Source: Apostichopus japonicus (taxonomy: Eukaryota; Echinodermata; Holothuroidea; Aspidochirotida; Stichopodidae). From it: 64,000 nt of DNA. The stretch covers positions 2,693,984 to 2,757,983 of the forward strand of contig NC_092564.1 of assembly GCF_037975245.1 (NCBI RefSeq). The letters run 5' to 3'. The notes under the pieces were generated by a model, which had not been told where the DNA came from, made no database searches, and saw only the letters and a list, made by a program, of their open reading frames with translations. Shown here one piece after another: positions 35,301 through 42,800 of this stretch; the stretch's first letter is position 1, and each line of letters begins with the position of its first letter. Position numbers and translations under genes: made by a program.

Positions 35301-36346
35301 GTTGATGATACAGGGCATTCCACCTTCCAAATTTGAAGAGGTGACTGGACTCTCACTCGGAGAAAAGACTGTGCAAGAGTATACCGTCTGTGCTGTGTGT
35401 CTGGATCTGTTCTTCAACCCGAGGGCTTGTTCCCCTTGTGGACATCTTTTCTGCGAGCAGTGCCTGCGACAGCTGAAGAGGTTTCACCCGACGTCTACAC
35501 CATGTCCACTTTGTAGGACTGTCATCCAAGTTACCATTCCACACGAGAGTAAGTCAGGAGAGGTTAAGGAACCTGGGAGGGAAGAGTTAAGTCGGGAGAG
35601 TTCATGAACCAGGGAGGGAAAGAGTAAGTCGGGACATGAACCAAAGAGGGGAGAGTAAGTGGGGAAAGTTCATGAACCAGAGAAGAAAGAGTAAGTCAGG
35701 AGAGGTAAAGGAACCAGGGAGGGAAGAGTAAGTCTGGAGAGGTAAAGGAACCAGGGAGGGAAGAGTAAGTGGGGAGAGTTCATAAACCGGGGAGGGAAGA
35801 GTACAATATTACTGAAGAACAATTCCTAATTAACACAGTACTTCATATTTCTTCCTGTTTGAAAATAAGATGTGATTACAAAACAAGTAAAATTAAATTT
35901 TGCTCCCTTAGTTTACCTACCCCTCCCCCCTCCCCACATCACCTTTTAGAAATGGTTGCAGATATTTTGAAGCCAAGTCATGACCAAATCTCTCTTTTTC
36001 TTGGCACCTCTTTTTGGCAGGTCTAAACAATGCCCTCCGAAAACTCTTCCCCGCCCAGATGAAGCAAAGACGAGAAGCGCATGGAGGAGTCAAGCAAATT
36101 CATCCTCTCCCGAGGACACAAACCATCCCCTCCGTCTGGCTCCCTCTCTTCAGCCAACAGATGACGAGGACCAGAAACCGGCGTAGGATGTTTTGGTCGC
36201 TTCAGCCAAACAGTACGCTAGACTACCACGACTTTGGACGGCTCTGGGTGCAAACGTTACGATGGAGATTCACTGTTGCAGGGTATGGCCTATTGGCTCT
36301 TCTCTTTGTGTGTGCATGCTCAGTACTGGTCATAAACTTTGTGTGA
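8162..36346 (+). CDS. RNF180: RNF180 (Rines) orthologue: membrane-anchored RING-type E3 ubiquitin ligase
   Basis: Four coding exons (8162-8326, 31451-32479, 35314-35548, 36021-36346) join with matching phases (0, 0, 1) into 584 aa; human RNF180 is about 592 aa. The N-terminus carries paired CxxC motifs (C16/C19 and C65/C68) followed by GSFDF and a HLVRSRTD-type segment, as in vertebrate RNF180. A long acidic and basic low-complexity middle ends in a Lys/Arg-rich patch. The RING is C3HC4: C424, C427, C440, H442, C445, C448, C462, C465. The last ~23 residues form one hydrophobic helix, fitting a tail-anchored membrane protein. In vertebrates this family works at the ER membrane and ubiquitinates ZIC2 and MAO-A. 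The start is supported by a GCCATGG context and an in-frame TGA at 8,147-8,149. A 'tgtag' at 8,141-8,145 may be the acceptor of the 5'-UTR exon. Intron 1 is 23.1 kb and full of repeats. Confidence 0.94.
8580..8759. repeat. Perfect 180-bp palindrome
   Basis: Two 90-bp arms are exact reverse complements with no spacer, centred between 8,669 and 8,670 in 'gctatatagc'. All 90 pairs match, and the first mismatch is at 8,579/8,760. It lies 254 bp into RNF180 intron 1. It could be a young fold-back transposon, or an artefact of cloning or assembly. It has no coding content. Confidence 0.95.
8760..9480. other. Intron 1 DNA without a recognised element
   Basis: No gene or repeat family is recognised. 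A short open frame at 9,233-9,442 shows no family motif. Confidence 0.4.
9484..9535 (+). mobile_element. DIRS terminus relic
   Basis: The phrases 'gagacaggtaagagaggagc' and 'accaaaccagtaagttttgg' match the termini and internal complementary region of the full DIRS element at 15.6-22.5 kb with few differences. No DIRS coding sequence is attached, so it is a solo end. It directly precedes the 83-bp satellite. Confidence 0.7.
9556..13800. repeat. 83-bp satellite array, about 51 copies, in RNF180 intron 1
   Basis: A unit containing 'tttcatcattctagtctcta' and 'acttgaaattacaatacttc' repeats every 83 bp for about 4.2 kb. Central units are almost identical. The first four and last three or so carry substitutions and small deletions, as expected if unequal exchange homogenises the middle. 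Diagnostic variants (cttctgg versus cctctgg, gtcttgc versus gtcctgc, acacagg versus acacaag) recur at multiples of 83, often every 166 bp between 11,420 and 12,340, suggesting a partial dimeric higher-order repeat. Every frame is soon closed by stops and 83 is not a multiple of three, so it is non-coding. Confidence 0.97.
13801..15643. other. Intron 1 DNA between satellite and DIRS element
   Basis: No gene or element is recognised. Short open frames lack family motifs. The composition is ordinary for the window, with frequent 'tacagta/gtactgta' words. Confidence 0.45.
15660..15783 (+). repeat. DIRS left inverted terminal repeat
   Basis: 124 bp beginning 'gcttacctgtctcgccacaa', the reverse complement of 22,303-22,426. 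The outer left extension (15,644-15,659, 'atttacttcgctcctc') reappears in reverse complement inside the internal complementary region. Confidence 0.93.
16396..18588 (+). CDS. DIRS Gag-like protein (ORF1), 730 aa
   Basis: This is the putative capsid or nucleic-acid-binding protein of the DIRS element. I chose the ATG at 16,396 because a cysteine cluster starts right after it (C8, C11, C26, C29, C32, C38, C41, a possible zinc-binding module). The frame is open from 16,297, but the extra residues look like translated leader. Next come a charged low-complexity stretch (Glu/Arg repeats, about 16,717-16,775), an SR-rich domain (about 16,960-17,260), a conserved-looking helical domain (about 17,740-18,330) and an RG-rich C-terminus. 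The stop at 18,586-18,588 overlaps the next frame, which is read in +1. The domain calls are by appearance only. Confidence 0.85.
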   Translation: MSRSQLKCVNCSMFRPGRAWDEHDLCPKCRTCTRRDPCLVCINFTPNQWLDIDTWLAGQRSKLQDKLDLLPNPSGSRTTGDRAQLGEEEEGEVLERGPVGAEEEGEKGKEREREGEREREREKEREKMPPTVPATSGSVMTKGKGKDKGKAPAKRKVPKKKSGLAGTEKASQSGSQRNNPPERQVPRAPTSPTRAPSGAHSREPEAGGSLSNQSRSRSGDREPQPSRSPAGIPDRESRGRNPSRNPARRDRTRSRSRSPRRGTRRGWSPASDQSSDSSDDGYRRAKRRYRPHKQRHEEEPSWLAQLTGLLKPLLEREQQRAEAETEAGSQKAATTTTTVPEPPLEPEAVTLGEDTLDCRASVNLSGLEDNSDVPPEFDPLEEEFPGIFEEEEAPTAGGSLPPELTTRVAEIFRKHLGFEDTPEVTTKPTRVSKLTATGETSTRPKSTIPVDASCYDRFEAIADKKRWTAFPAKAERAIRVPDEAWKTLFKCPTIPQEAREKLRSEQGSSSSHIFKNPSQKKLEELLVDVDLAARSGMKFTSVLMLTAEVLMRYHQQLPQDDTYVSRNEAGQLLLLLGPLVRLAFDQFARVAIRSVKARRKNVISSIRWPSVEAKERMLALPSLGDDLFAGSFQQKLQEEVSRRETLAKSEFRSSERFRSRPHRLRESRPTRGGRGTSLRTPMRGTPRGRSRGTTSRPPRPWGTRGSGRSPATTRRDGDRSSTRPPFAARP
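18572..20662 (+). CDS. DIRS reverse transcriptase-RNase H (ORF2)
   Basis: It copies the element's RNA into DNA and degrades the template. Visible RT motifs are [26 protein letters not shown] and the catalytic YLDD at 19,220-19,231. RNase H follows, with TDAS (Asp near 19,721), a [13 protein letters not shown] block and [15 protein letters not shown] (about 20,014-20,060). The segment after RNase H ([26 protein letters not shown]) is a block common in DIRS polyproteins, sometimes called methyltransferase-like; that label is an inference. No ATG lies upstream of the conserved RT start in this frame (the first is near 18,968). Translation therefore probably needs a +1 shift from Gag, with a 17-nt overlap. 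The given start is the edge of the open frame, not a proven start. It overlaps ORF3 at its 3' end. Confidence 0.9.
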   Translation: MPPGPRGAHLTTATPQVGGRLSLFTQQWDILGGDKWVLETISQGYKIEFTSAPPSGEGGRPTPIPTDPGQQAALEGEVSALLAKRAIVEVSGEAGPLFRSSLFLTQKRDGSWRPILNLKPLNKNYVEPKRFRMETLNLILPLLRKGMWAASVDLQDAYLHIPIHPRHQRYLAFQYAGRRFTFRSLPFGLSTAPRVFTRVAGTVIAYLRKQGVTLYAYLDDWLIVGESKSSAAHNVQKTVQTLQELGWIINQTKSQLTPTQTIQFLGARLDLTTGIASPSEQRIEAVRAATAQIISSQESPTGTWLRALGLMSSLVDVVTLCRLRMRPLQLHLRKTANLLTLDQTAPIRRSEDITPHLQWWHDTGNWDQGVPFTTSLPNTSVTTDASLTGWGAHWKNLTAWGTWSTAEKSWHINSLEMLAVKRALESFHEHLKNTVTTVFTDSTTVVAYINRQGGTHSERLCQLTWEVLMTAKDSGMTLRASHIAGKLNVMADALSRGQMDPNEWALSQKTCNRIFEIFGKPMVDLFATAENTKLQIFCSRQFHPRAHHIDAMSFPWNNLEAYAFPPLCMIGQVLRKIRHSRGRVILIAPFWPRRPWFGELLQLLMDTPAILPDTPHLLSQRRGSLIHPDIKGLQLVAWKLSGLPFDRGAFRKRLPRSRPTPGGQQPLLLTIPDYASSGNGATTDRYCHPKPLWHRW
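20464..21555 (+). CDS. DIRS tyrosine recombinase (ORF3)
   Basis: It joins the circular DNA intermediate to the chromosome, taking the place of a DDE integrase. The N-terminal part holds a SAM-like core-binding region ([15 protein letters not shown]). The catalytic part has Arg in SARRRS (20,965-20,973), the HxxR box HDIR (His 21,328-21,330, Arg 21,337-21,339) and the nucleophile Tyr in VTCYLSD (21,436-21,438). The frame overlaps the RT frame by about 200 nt and is also open far upstream, where it is only a shadow of RT. No ATG precedes the conserved region, so the start is approximate and a second frameshift or a fused product is likely. The stop at 21,555 lies inside the internal complementary region. 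Confidence 0.9.
   Translation, partial: RATTSCVEVVRTSLRQRGFSEAAAAIAADARRATTVATYDSRLRKFGEWCHNRQVLPSETSLAQVVDFLHSLFEEGKQVSTIKNYRSAITVIHRGFADGSTPGSNRDISQLIRGMANRRPRIRRLAPSWSLSAALQTLTKPPYEPMASASLASLTKKTLFLIALASARRRSCLHALSTKQNHIRFENHGVRMVPDPAFLAKNQVLSFLPGDIFIPEIKSLSSIAEDKLWCPVRALKWYLNKTQHLRGTTTTLFILPRAPYSAASKDTISRWLAEIIRPFTTGTITPRAHDIRGVAASTALFAGVPVEDILKAAAWRTPTTFVTCYLSDSLQAETAFCSAVMRGPAGIRSHPSGLPPSGSATRC
21548..21645. repeat. DIRS internal complementary region
   Basis: The first half (to about 21,592) is the reverse complement of the left end 15,646-15,691. The second half (about 21,593-21,645) is the reverse complement of the right end around 22,421-22,474. The two are joined at 'gtaaat|actcc', which marks the predicted circle junction. 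Confidence 0.9.
21646..22302 (+). other. DIRS 3' region between internal complementary region and right terminus
   Basis: This is GC-rich at first, then holds a 10-11-bp tandem repeat (gtagtaactc-like units, about 21,838-21,930). No conserved protein is recognised; the open frame at 21,988-22,329 looks incidental. A 650-bp spacer here is longer than I would expect, since DIRS internal complementary regions are often close to the right repeat. Confidence 0.55.
22303..22426 (-). repeat. DIRS right inverted terminal repeat
   Basis: The reverse complement of 15,660-15,783. The right-specific extension follows ('tcgtcactcgtaaatatcc' and 'aaaccagtaagttttggagt', to about 22,474). That extension contains CCAGTAAGT, a strong 5' splice-site-like word. 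Confidence 0.93.
22475..24635. other. Intron 1 DNA without a recognised element
   Basis: Several short open frames are present, but none carries a family motif. No array or terminus was recognised. Confidence 0.4.
24640..25150 (-). mobile_element. 5'-truncated LINE ending in a (TGAAA)n tail
   Basis: On the minus strand a frame ending near 24,910 carries HDHNTRQS followed by [11 protein letters not shown], the usual C-terminal phrases of non-LTR retrotransposon reverse transcriptases. It is followed by about 180 nt of AT-rich tail and then a (tgaaa)n array (24,648-24,730). Reverse transcriptase tail, short untranslated region and a terminal microsatellite fit a LINE insertion antisense to RNF180. 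The copy is 5'-truncated. Confidence 0.65.
25151..25835. other. Intron 1 DNA without a recognised element
   Basis: Nothing coding. A short 'gtaggggtaggggt' run at 25,309-25,324 is the only low-complexity feature. Confidence 0.4.
25840..26150. repeat. G-rich minisatellite, about 26-bp unit
   Basis: About 11-12 copies of 'gggagttagggaggg' plus 'gcataggaa'-like spacers, with frequent single-base changes. The plus strand carries closely spaced G-triplets, so quadruplex formation in DNA or nascent intron RNA is possible but untested. Confidence 0.9.
26160..31450. other. Remainder of RNF180 intron 1
   Basis: No exon of RNF180 is missing between aa 55 and 56, because the junction reads directly into the conserved WTKGKL segment. 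The stretch holds homopolymer runs (C at 26,880; G at 28,441; T at 29,879), many 'tacagta' words and one DIRS-terminus relic at about 30,094. No other element was recognised. Confidence 0.5.
30094..30160 (+). mobile_element. Decayed DIRS right-terminus relic
   Basis: 'ggagacatgtaagcccctca' and 'ataatatccaaacccaatat' followed by 'tagttttagaa' align in order with the right terminus of the full DIRS element (gagacaggtaagctcgtcac ... aaatatccaaaccagtaagt). No coding sequence is attached. Confidence 0.6.
31451..32479 (+). CDS. RNF180: RNF180 coding exon 2 (aa 56-398)
   Basis: Acceptor 'tttatag|gcc', donor 'atcaag|gtaaag', both phase 0. It encodes the second CxxC (C65/C68), the SRTD segment and the long variable middle, ending in a basic patch ([17 protein letters not shown]). 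The last ~34 bp and the donor are copied three more times downstream. Confidence 0.93.
32446..32735 (+). repeat. 73-bp tandem repeat spanning the exon 2 donor
   Basis: Four copies start at 32,446, 32,518, 32,591 and 32,664. Each unit contains 'tatttccaagtcctggacca', 'ggatatcaag' and then gtacag (gtaaag in the first). The first copy holds the true exon end and donor. The later copies repeat 34 bp of coding sequence and a usable-looking donor. Using a later donor would put a TAA in frame 12 codons past the normal exon end, truncating the protein before the RING. Confidence 0.95.
32740..35313. other. RNF180 intron 2, remainder
   Basis: No element is recognised apart from G-rich runs (32,985-33,008; 34,370-34,397) and a short run of 'gatgtgacttgat' repeats at 35,100-35,160. 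Confidence 0.45.
35314..35548 (+). CDS. RNF180: RNF180 coding exon 3 (aa 399-476), RING domain
   Basis: Acceptor 'gatacag|ggc', donor 'cgaga|gtaagt', ending in phase 1. It encodes the entire C3HC4 RING with CGHLFC and CPLC signatures, the E2-binding centre of the ligase. Confidence 0.95.
35545..35805 (+). repeat. Tandem repeat of about 37-41 bp seeded at the exon 3 donor
   Basis: About seven copies of 'gagtaagtcgggagag' plus 'ttcatgaaccagggagggaa'-type sequence begin exactly at the donor. Several copies keep GTAAGT, so consensus-like 5' splice sites recur at about 35,549, 35,622, 35,653, 35,689, 35,728 and 35,766. Confidence 0.92.
36021..36346 (+). CDS. RNF180: RNF180 coding exon 4 (aa 477-584) with C-terminal membrane anchor
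   Basis: Acceptor 'tttggcag|gt' with phase 1 completes an AGT codon, then LNNALRKLF matches the vertebrate LNNATK segment. It ends in a hydrophobic helix ([19 protein letters not shown]) and stop TGA. Confidence 0.92.
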
Positions 36347-38780
36347 TTTGTAAAAAAACAAATTATTTACTTTTATAAAACTCTGTGAGATAATTAAAAT
36401 ACAATTTTATTGACTAAATAGTCTAACTGCTAGTTTTTACAAACTGTGGTTAACAGACCTGTGTGAACTGCTGTTTGGCTTCAAAATGTGAACTGATGCA
36501 TTTAATAGGTTTCCAAAGGCGAACTGCTGCTCGGTTTTTAATTAGTTTCGAATAATGTGAAGCAGATATATTCACTTGGTTTTCAAATTTGCCCTGCTTG
36601 GATTCCTTTGGTTCTAAATATGAACTGATTATTGGTTTGAAACAGCAAGGGGGAAAAAAATGATCATGAATTTAGGGAAATGCACACCTAACAATAAGCA
36701 CTGTCCTATTTTACAGTGTTGCTGAGAGGAAAAATAATTCTACAGAATGAGAAGGGGTTTTTCCCCCCACTCTTTAGGATCTTGTTCCTTCATAAAGACA
36801 AAATACTTGATCAAGTGGTAGGGTGATGGTTTGATCAGCTTTACTGTCTGTAAAATGTTCCAATATTTTGTAGATAACTGTTCAAAATTCTTGAAGTCTA
36901 CCATGCATGGATGTTTGGCTTCATTTCCATTTACTACACTGTTCAGAATGTGAGAGATTTATGGTTGGATATATAAACCTCTGAAATGTTCATTTATTGA
37001 TGACTAAAATGTTGTTAGCATTATATTATGTGCACACACAGCCAGTGTGGCATGTTTTGTATTTTCCATGGCTACTTTGTGTAGCATGGAAAGCAAGGAG
37101 GGTGCTATCTTTGTTGTTTTATCGTAATTTTATATAAACTGTTTTAAGTTTAACGTTATATTTGATCTGCAAAAAGCACATGCTTGAAATGGCTGTGTGG
37201 TTACAAACTAGAAGTTTGCATTGTCTTCACCACAATCTGCTGGTACTGTGTAGGGTGGCTTTAAGCAACTTTTAATTTTAGTCTGTCACACCAGCAAGGG
37301 TATACAACCCCCTCCCCCTCCCTTCCTTTCAAGCCCACACAAAACACTTGGATACACAAACACTTGGACACACAAACAAGTGGATAATAGCACAACCTTG
37401 CATGTAGACCTAATTAAAGACATACTTTACAGGATAAATATGGCTCAGAATGTACCATTTCACAACCAACAATTTTTTCTGAGGGATTGGGATCTTGGAG
37501 GATAGAGAGGACCCCACCCTCCCCACCCCCTACATTAGGGTCAGTTACAACAACCTCAGGGCCACTCCTCCTCATTTTTAGAAATCATGGATCCACCTCT
37601 GATCAGGAATGATGACAATAGGCAGACTTCAAAGGTTTTTCAATGAAAAATAATTCAAATCTGAATTTTGTGGGACACAGAATTTCTCCATAAATTTGAT
37701 TGTAAACCTTTATCAACATGGTTTGGTCAGATTGACATGAAGTTACCACCCAGTGCTACTTTTATTGTGACTATAATATTTGTTTTTCTTTACCAAAAAA
37801 GTAGAAAATAAGGGTACAGTATATCTCTTACACTTGTATGTATTCTCCATATATTAATCAAACTTTGGAATTTAAACTACATTTTATCTCTCGTCTGCAA
37901 TCTTTGTTGTTGTTGTTGTTTCTTGGTCATAGGGAGCCCTGTTTCCTTGATAAACTATGTGAAGGTATTTGTAACAAAACAGGGTAATAAATGTTTTCCT
38001 GGAAGGAAGATAATAAATTATATTGTTTTTACATCAAAAATTACATCAAAGAGGGTGAAAACCAAATATTCATAAACAGCTAATCAAACCGAAGAATGCA
38101 AAATGTAGGAAATTCGAAAAAATAAGTAGAAAGGAAACATTGAACAGTATCATGGTGCTTTTATAGAGACCCACTCCAAAAATCAGGGTAACCCAATATA
38201 TGTCCTCATATCAAAGAATAAAGCACTTATAGCTATGGTAACATAGAAAGGGGATACATAGTCTCTAGTGTCTGATTTAACCAATGTTTATAATTTTGTG
38301 TATTAATTTATTTTCTGTGATAGGATTTTAAGTAATTTCCAATTTTAGCATTAGCTGATATTCTTCAGTAGCTACTGTCAACATTGAGCATAAGGGAATA
38401 AAACAGAAAGCTAAAGTAGCAACTAACAATTTTATCCCCCTAATATAAACATCCTACACTTTTGAATTTGAGGGGGGGGGGCATTTCTATGACATTAAGT
38501 AAAGATTTCTAATCAGCTCATTTCCTTTGACCATTTTTGGGGTAACCGTTTGTCATGAGTTTTTGCAGTTTCTATTAGTGTTGTGTGATGTAGTTGAAGT
38601 CTACACTGGGTTTACGAGAAGGGAAAATGTCCAACAACAATAAAGCAACAACCTTTTCGGTGGACATTCTGAATAAGTTTGTTACTCAAACAATCAAATA
38701 TTATAAGTCACTGCTTTACTGCAGCATTATGTGCTGTACTAAATAGAATTGAAAACAGGGAATATGTTAATATACTATGT
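36347..38780 (+). other. RNF180 3' flank / probable 3' UTR
   Basis: ATTAAA occurs about 45 nt after the stop (near 36,394). AATAAA occurs at 37,986, 38,014 and 38,217, so alternative polyadenylation is possible. No coding signature is seen. Confidence 0.45.
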
Positions 38781-39870
38781 TTTGTCTCTTATCTGTCTCC
38801 GCACAACCCCAGTTATGACTTCCGGTAGCCATGTTGAAATATTTAATTTTCATTCATATATATATATATATATATACATAAATAACTTTGATGGTTGCTA
38901 CATCCATGAAATTAATTTTGAAAACTTTCAGCACTTATTACCACAGTATGATGTGGGAAAATACCGATCCAATGAAACAGCTGCTCGTAAAAATGCACGC
39001 CTTCCCTGGTGGACGTCAGTTTGGACACACTTGCTGGGTTGGTCACTTTTTTTCTGCGCGCTCCTCAAAGCCTAAGTGCCATCTGAAAAATATTTCCAGC
39101 CCTGGATGCTAGCCTATGGAGGCAGCATCATACCTCCCAACAGAATCCTCCTCCTACTCCTCCTCCTCCTCCTCCTCCTCCTCCTCAGCATTCAGGTCAT
39201 ATGCTTTTCTCTATCCCACCTTCCATCTATTCCCCATACCAACTGGGACTGGCTCTTTGTTATTGTTCTGTGTTCCTGAGTTTTCTCAGAGTCCCTGTGG
39301 ATGCTGTCTCTATCTGTGACCTGGTTGAGACTATTTATTTTCTCTCTGTACTAGCCACACAGGACTCTTTCATTGGCACCCAAGGTCTCCAGACCAGAGC
39401 CTTGCCAGGACTTTGCTCTTCACTTTGGCTGTTTCTACGCCGCACCTAGCGAGGATGACAGGAGACATTATCTCTTTCTTTCTCTTATCTCTCTCTCCTC
39501 CTTCATTACTCTCCTCTCTCTCTTCATCTCCACCCATGATCTCGTTCCTGTCCACCCCCCCCCCCCCCCGTTTCCCCTTGGAGATGCATTTGGGCAAGGT
39601 AAGTAGTCCGGTCGGCCTTGTCAATTATTCCTTTCTCATGTTACCAGTCTTCTGCCATTGAGTAGGGGGATGACTGAATGCACACAAAGCAAACATGGGT
39701 CTTTTGGAGTGCAGATCTGATAACTGGGCACAATTAGAAGGCATGCCATAAACTCCTGGGACGGGGGCAGAATAACAAACAGTTGGTACATTTTAAAGTG
39801 TCTACGTGGAGTCATAACTGGGATTGAGGAGACAGGTATGCTTGTCACTAACAAATATCAAGAACTGGTT
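38781..39870. mobile_element. Probable non-autonomous DIRS-related element with inverted ends
   Basis: The left end (38,781-38,825: 'atctgtctccgcacaacccc', 'agttatgactt') and the right end (39,807-39,850: 'gtcataactgggattgagga', 'gacaggtatgcttgtcac') are inverted repeats with roughly 80% identity over about 35 bp. They also resemble the full DIRS element's ends, including the right extension 'gagacaggtaagctcgtcac'. The 1.1-kb interior has CT-rich repeats (39,150-39,186; 39,475-39,570) and no recognisable Gag, RT or recombinase. Confidence 0.55.
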
Positions 39871-42800
39871 GAATCTGGGGTTTCTTAATCCCATGTTTCC
39901 CTGGACATTCTACTTGATTCCTGGCAGCAGGTCGAAGGAATGGAAAAATTCATGTTGTTTTTTACTTTCTATTATAAATGGAGACGATATTGATAAGTCG
40001 ATTAATATGTTCTTTTTATTTTATTAAAAACTGAAAATTTTATAACATGATGTAAATTTTAATAATATAAATTCTTTTATTACCAATTGTTCCTTAAAGG
40101 TAACAAGTTTTCAGGAAATAAAAGTACAAAAATGATATTGAGTAGTTTCTTCCAGCTTTTCTTTGTTGCGTTCTTCCAACTACATCAGTGAATCCAAACT
40201 TGGGGATAAATTACCTCTGGGGAGGTAATGAACTATTGGGGGGGGGGGAAGGAGTAGGGGGAAATATTGGCACTGCTCCAGACTGAAAGAAATTATTGCT
40301 GATACATGGTAGTGCTTGGCTTTTCCAAAAAAACCAAAACAGAGGAAACAGAATCAGTTTGGAGGCATGAAGTGATTTGACTTGTTGATCCTAAAGCATT
40401 ATGTAACATGCTGTGATGAACTGTAGTGTACAACAACCTAACTAACAGTTAATACACCACCACACAAGGTAATAATGTGAACCATTTTCTTTTGGTGCTT
40501 AAGGTACATAGGAGTTAATGGGCTAGGGAGGAGAGGGTGGTTTGGGTTATAGGGGTCCCAAAAGTTTGGGAACCACTGGTCTGCATGGATGGTTTGGACA
40601 CTGATGAGGTCCACTTCATTTAATGATCGACTAGGAGTTACATTGAAACTACTGGCCCTTTTGAAAACAGCTAGCAAATGTGTTTTTGATAAAGTGATAA
40701 TCTTGCCTATTAGATTGTCACCCAACAAGGGCTGTACGTAAGCTGCTAAATATGTAACTTCTTGTTACAATCTTTACATCATTGATGCTATTGAAACAAC
40801 AACATTCCTTTAATATCTTTCCTATCATTTTTGAATGAGGAAGTTTGGAACCAGCAGGGAATAAATTGGATAAAAAGTTGCCATAATCCACTTATTTCAT
40901 ATATTCTAGTTTATCCTGCACAAAGAATTGACTACAGCTTTCGGCCTGAAATGATGCTTGTAATAAATTCATTTCTTCATTTTTCTATCTCACTGATTAG
41001 TTCATTTCAAGTTTGAACAAAACTCATGATGTAATGGTAAACATAGTATGGCTCGGCTGAATTTAAATCTTCTACCTTCACAGTAAATGTAACCAATGTT
41101 GTTGTTTTTGAGTGGAACTGAAGCAGTAGACTCTTCCAATAATAACAATAACATATAAACACAAACCTTTCATTAAAACAGTATAGGATGACTTAAAGCA
41201 CATAACTGAAGTGTGATGTTTTCTAGACCCTTAAAAACCAGAGATTTCATAGTTAGTTTTTGGGAAATGAAATCCTTTCAAATATCTCAGGCTCATCAAT
41301 TCAAGTGGCTGGAATTCCTAGTCTAACACACAGACCATGAGGTCAAAACTTGATTGGAAAGGATAACACTTTTATGGCTTCATAATAATATTAACATTTA
41401 CAAGTCAAGGCCAAGTGGTGTTGAATGTCAGCCAAGGGGACTCTGTCATTCATATGAAGTAAAAGACCCTACTCATATAGACGTTGAGGTATTAGAAGTT
41501 ATTAAAACCAATGCATTAACATTAAAAGTGAGGCTTAAACTGTGGAGCCTACATCATCAATTTACGACAGGTGTATCCACACATATTTCAAAGTGAAATA
41601 GTACCAATAGATACATTACTAGCTATCAAAATTCTCATTCTTGGAATAAAACATCTCAAGGCTTAATCCCTGCTTCAAGTCATCCTTTAACTAAACAAAT
41701 CTGTTTCTAGTAGCTGAAAAGAGGATGCAAATAAAAATAAAATGTACCACTTCCTTTCAAGTGCATTAATTCCACCCTCCCTGCTTGCTCTGTATGCTGT
41801 AAGGGTCTGTGAGAAAAACCCACCTCGTGTGACAAATATAGACTACAATACCTCTCTATATACAATCTAAAAGTTAAACAAATATCTTCTCTGGTGTACC
41901 GTGAAATAGCACTTAAATCTTTTTGTGCGCATCTTACTTGTTAACAGCACAGGTACTGTATCATCAATAATGTTGCTTACGAATTTAGTACAGTAATACA
42001 TGTTAACAACACAATGTGTACGCATTCACTCTTTGAAATATGAGACTCCTTCCTATTTGTAGACTTTCTCAATTCTGTCAGACTCTATAAATCTTGCAGA
42101 TATGGGAAAATCCCCAGGTCTCTTTTATTGTTTTTATTGTTGCTGGTATTGTCTACAGTGGGATGAAATCCAATAAAAACTCCAAGATCAACGTTCATTT
42201 CCTACTTTGCAATACACGTGTAAGCTCATTCTGTACTAAGACTCTCCATCTGTTTCTGGATTTCCTTTAAATCTGAAAAATAAGCAAAAAGTAGTAAAAA
42301 CTCTATTTAAATATCTCTCCATATATACCAGGATTGAATCCCTTAACATCCACATCAAGTATGTGCAAATGACAAAATGTTTACTGAAACCAAACGTTAT
42401 TGAAAAGAGAGAACAAAAGTAAAAATTATTTTTAAATAAAGAAAGACATAGTTGTGACTATAGTTGATTGTGATTCCTTCCCAAAGAGGGTAAATTAATT
42501 CTCATTTTTCGACTGGAAAAACCAAGTTTTTAACTGGCAGAAAGGTTGATATATGTTCTAGAGAACATGCTTAGATGGATCCCCAAAATATAGGACTTTG
42601 AAATTTTCGTGTCATGGCAACTTTAAAGTTACATCATTCCATGATTAAGTCAAAGGAGATGTTTGAAAACAACTTCATAAAGTCTGGTTATTTCAAAAAG
42701 ACCATCGACACAACTTTTTATAGTTTCTCCTACATCACTTTCAGAAGAGAAGTAACTATACCTAGCCTACATGCTTTGAATATTAGAATCTGTGTAAAAT

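Noticed and set aside
39370-39661. Protein-coding exon in CT-rich DNA
   Set aside because: Several overlapping frames in both directions arise from a (ctc)n/(tct)n composition, with no motif and no splice context.
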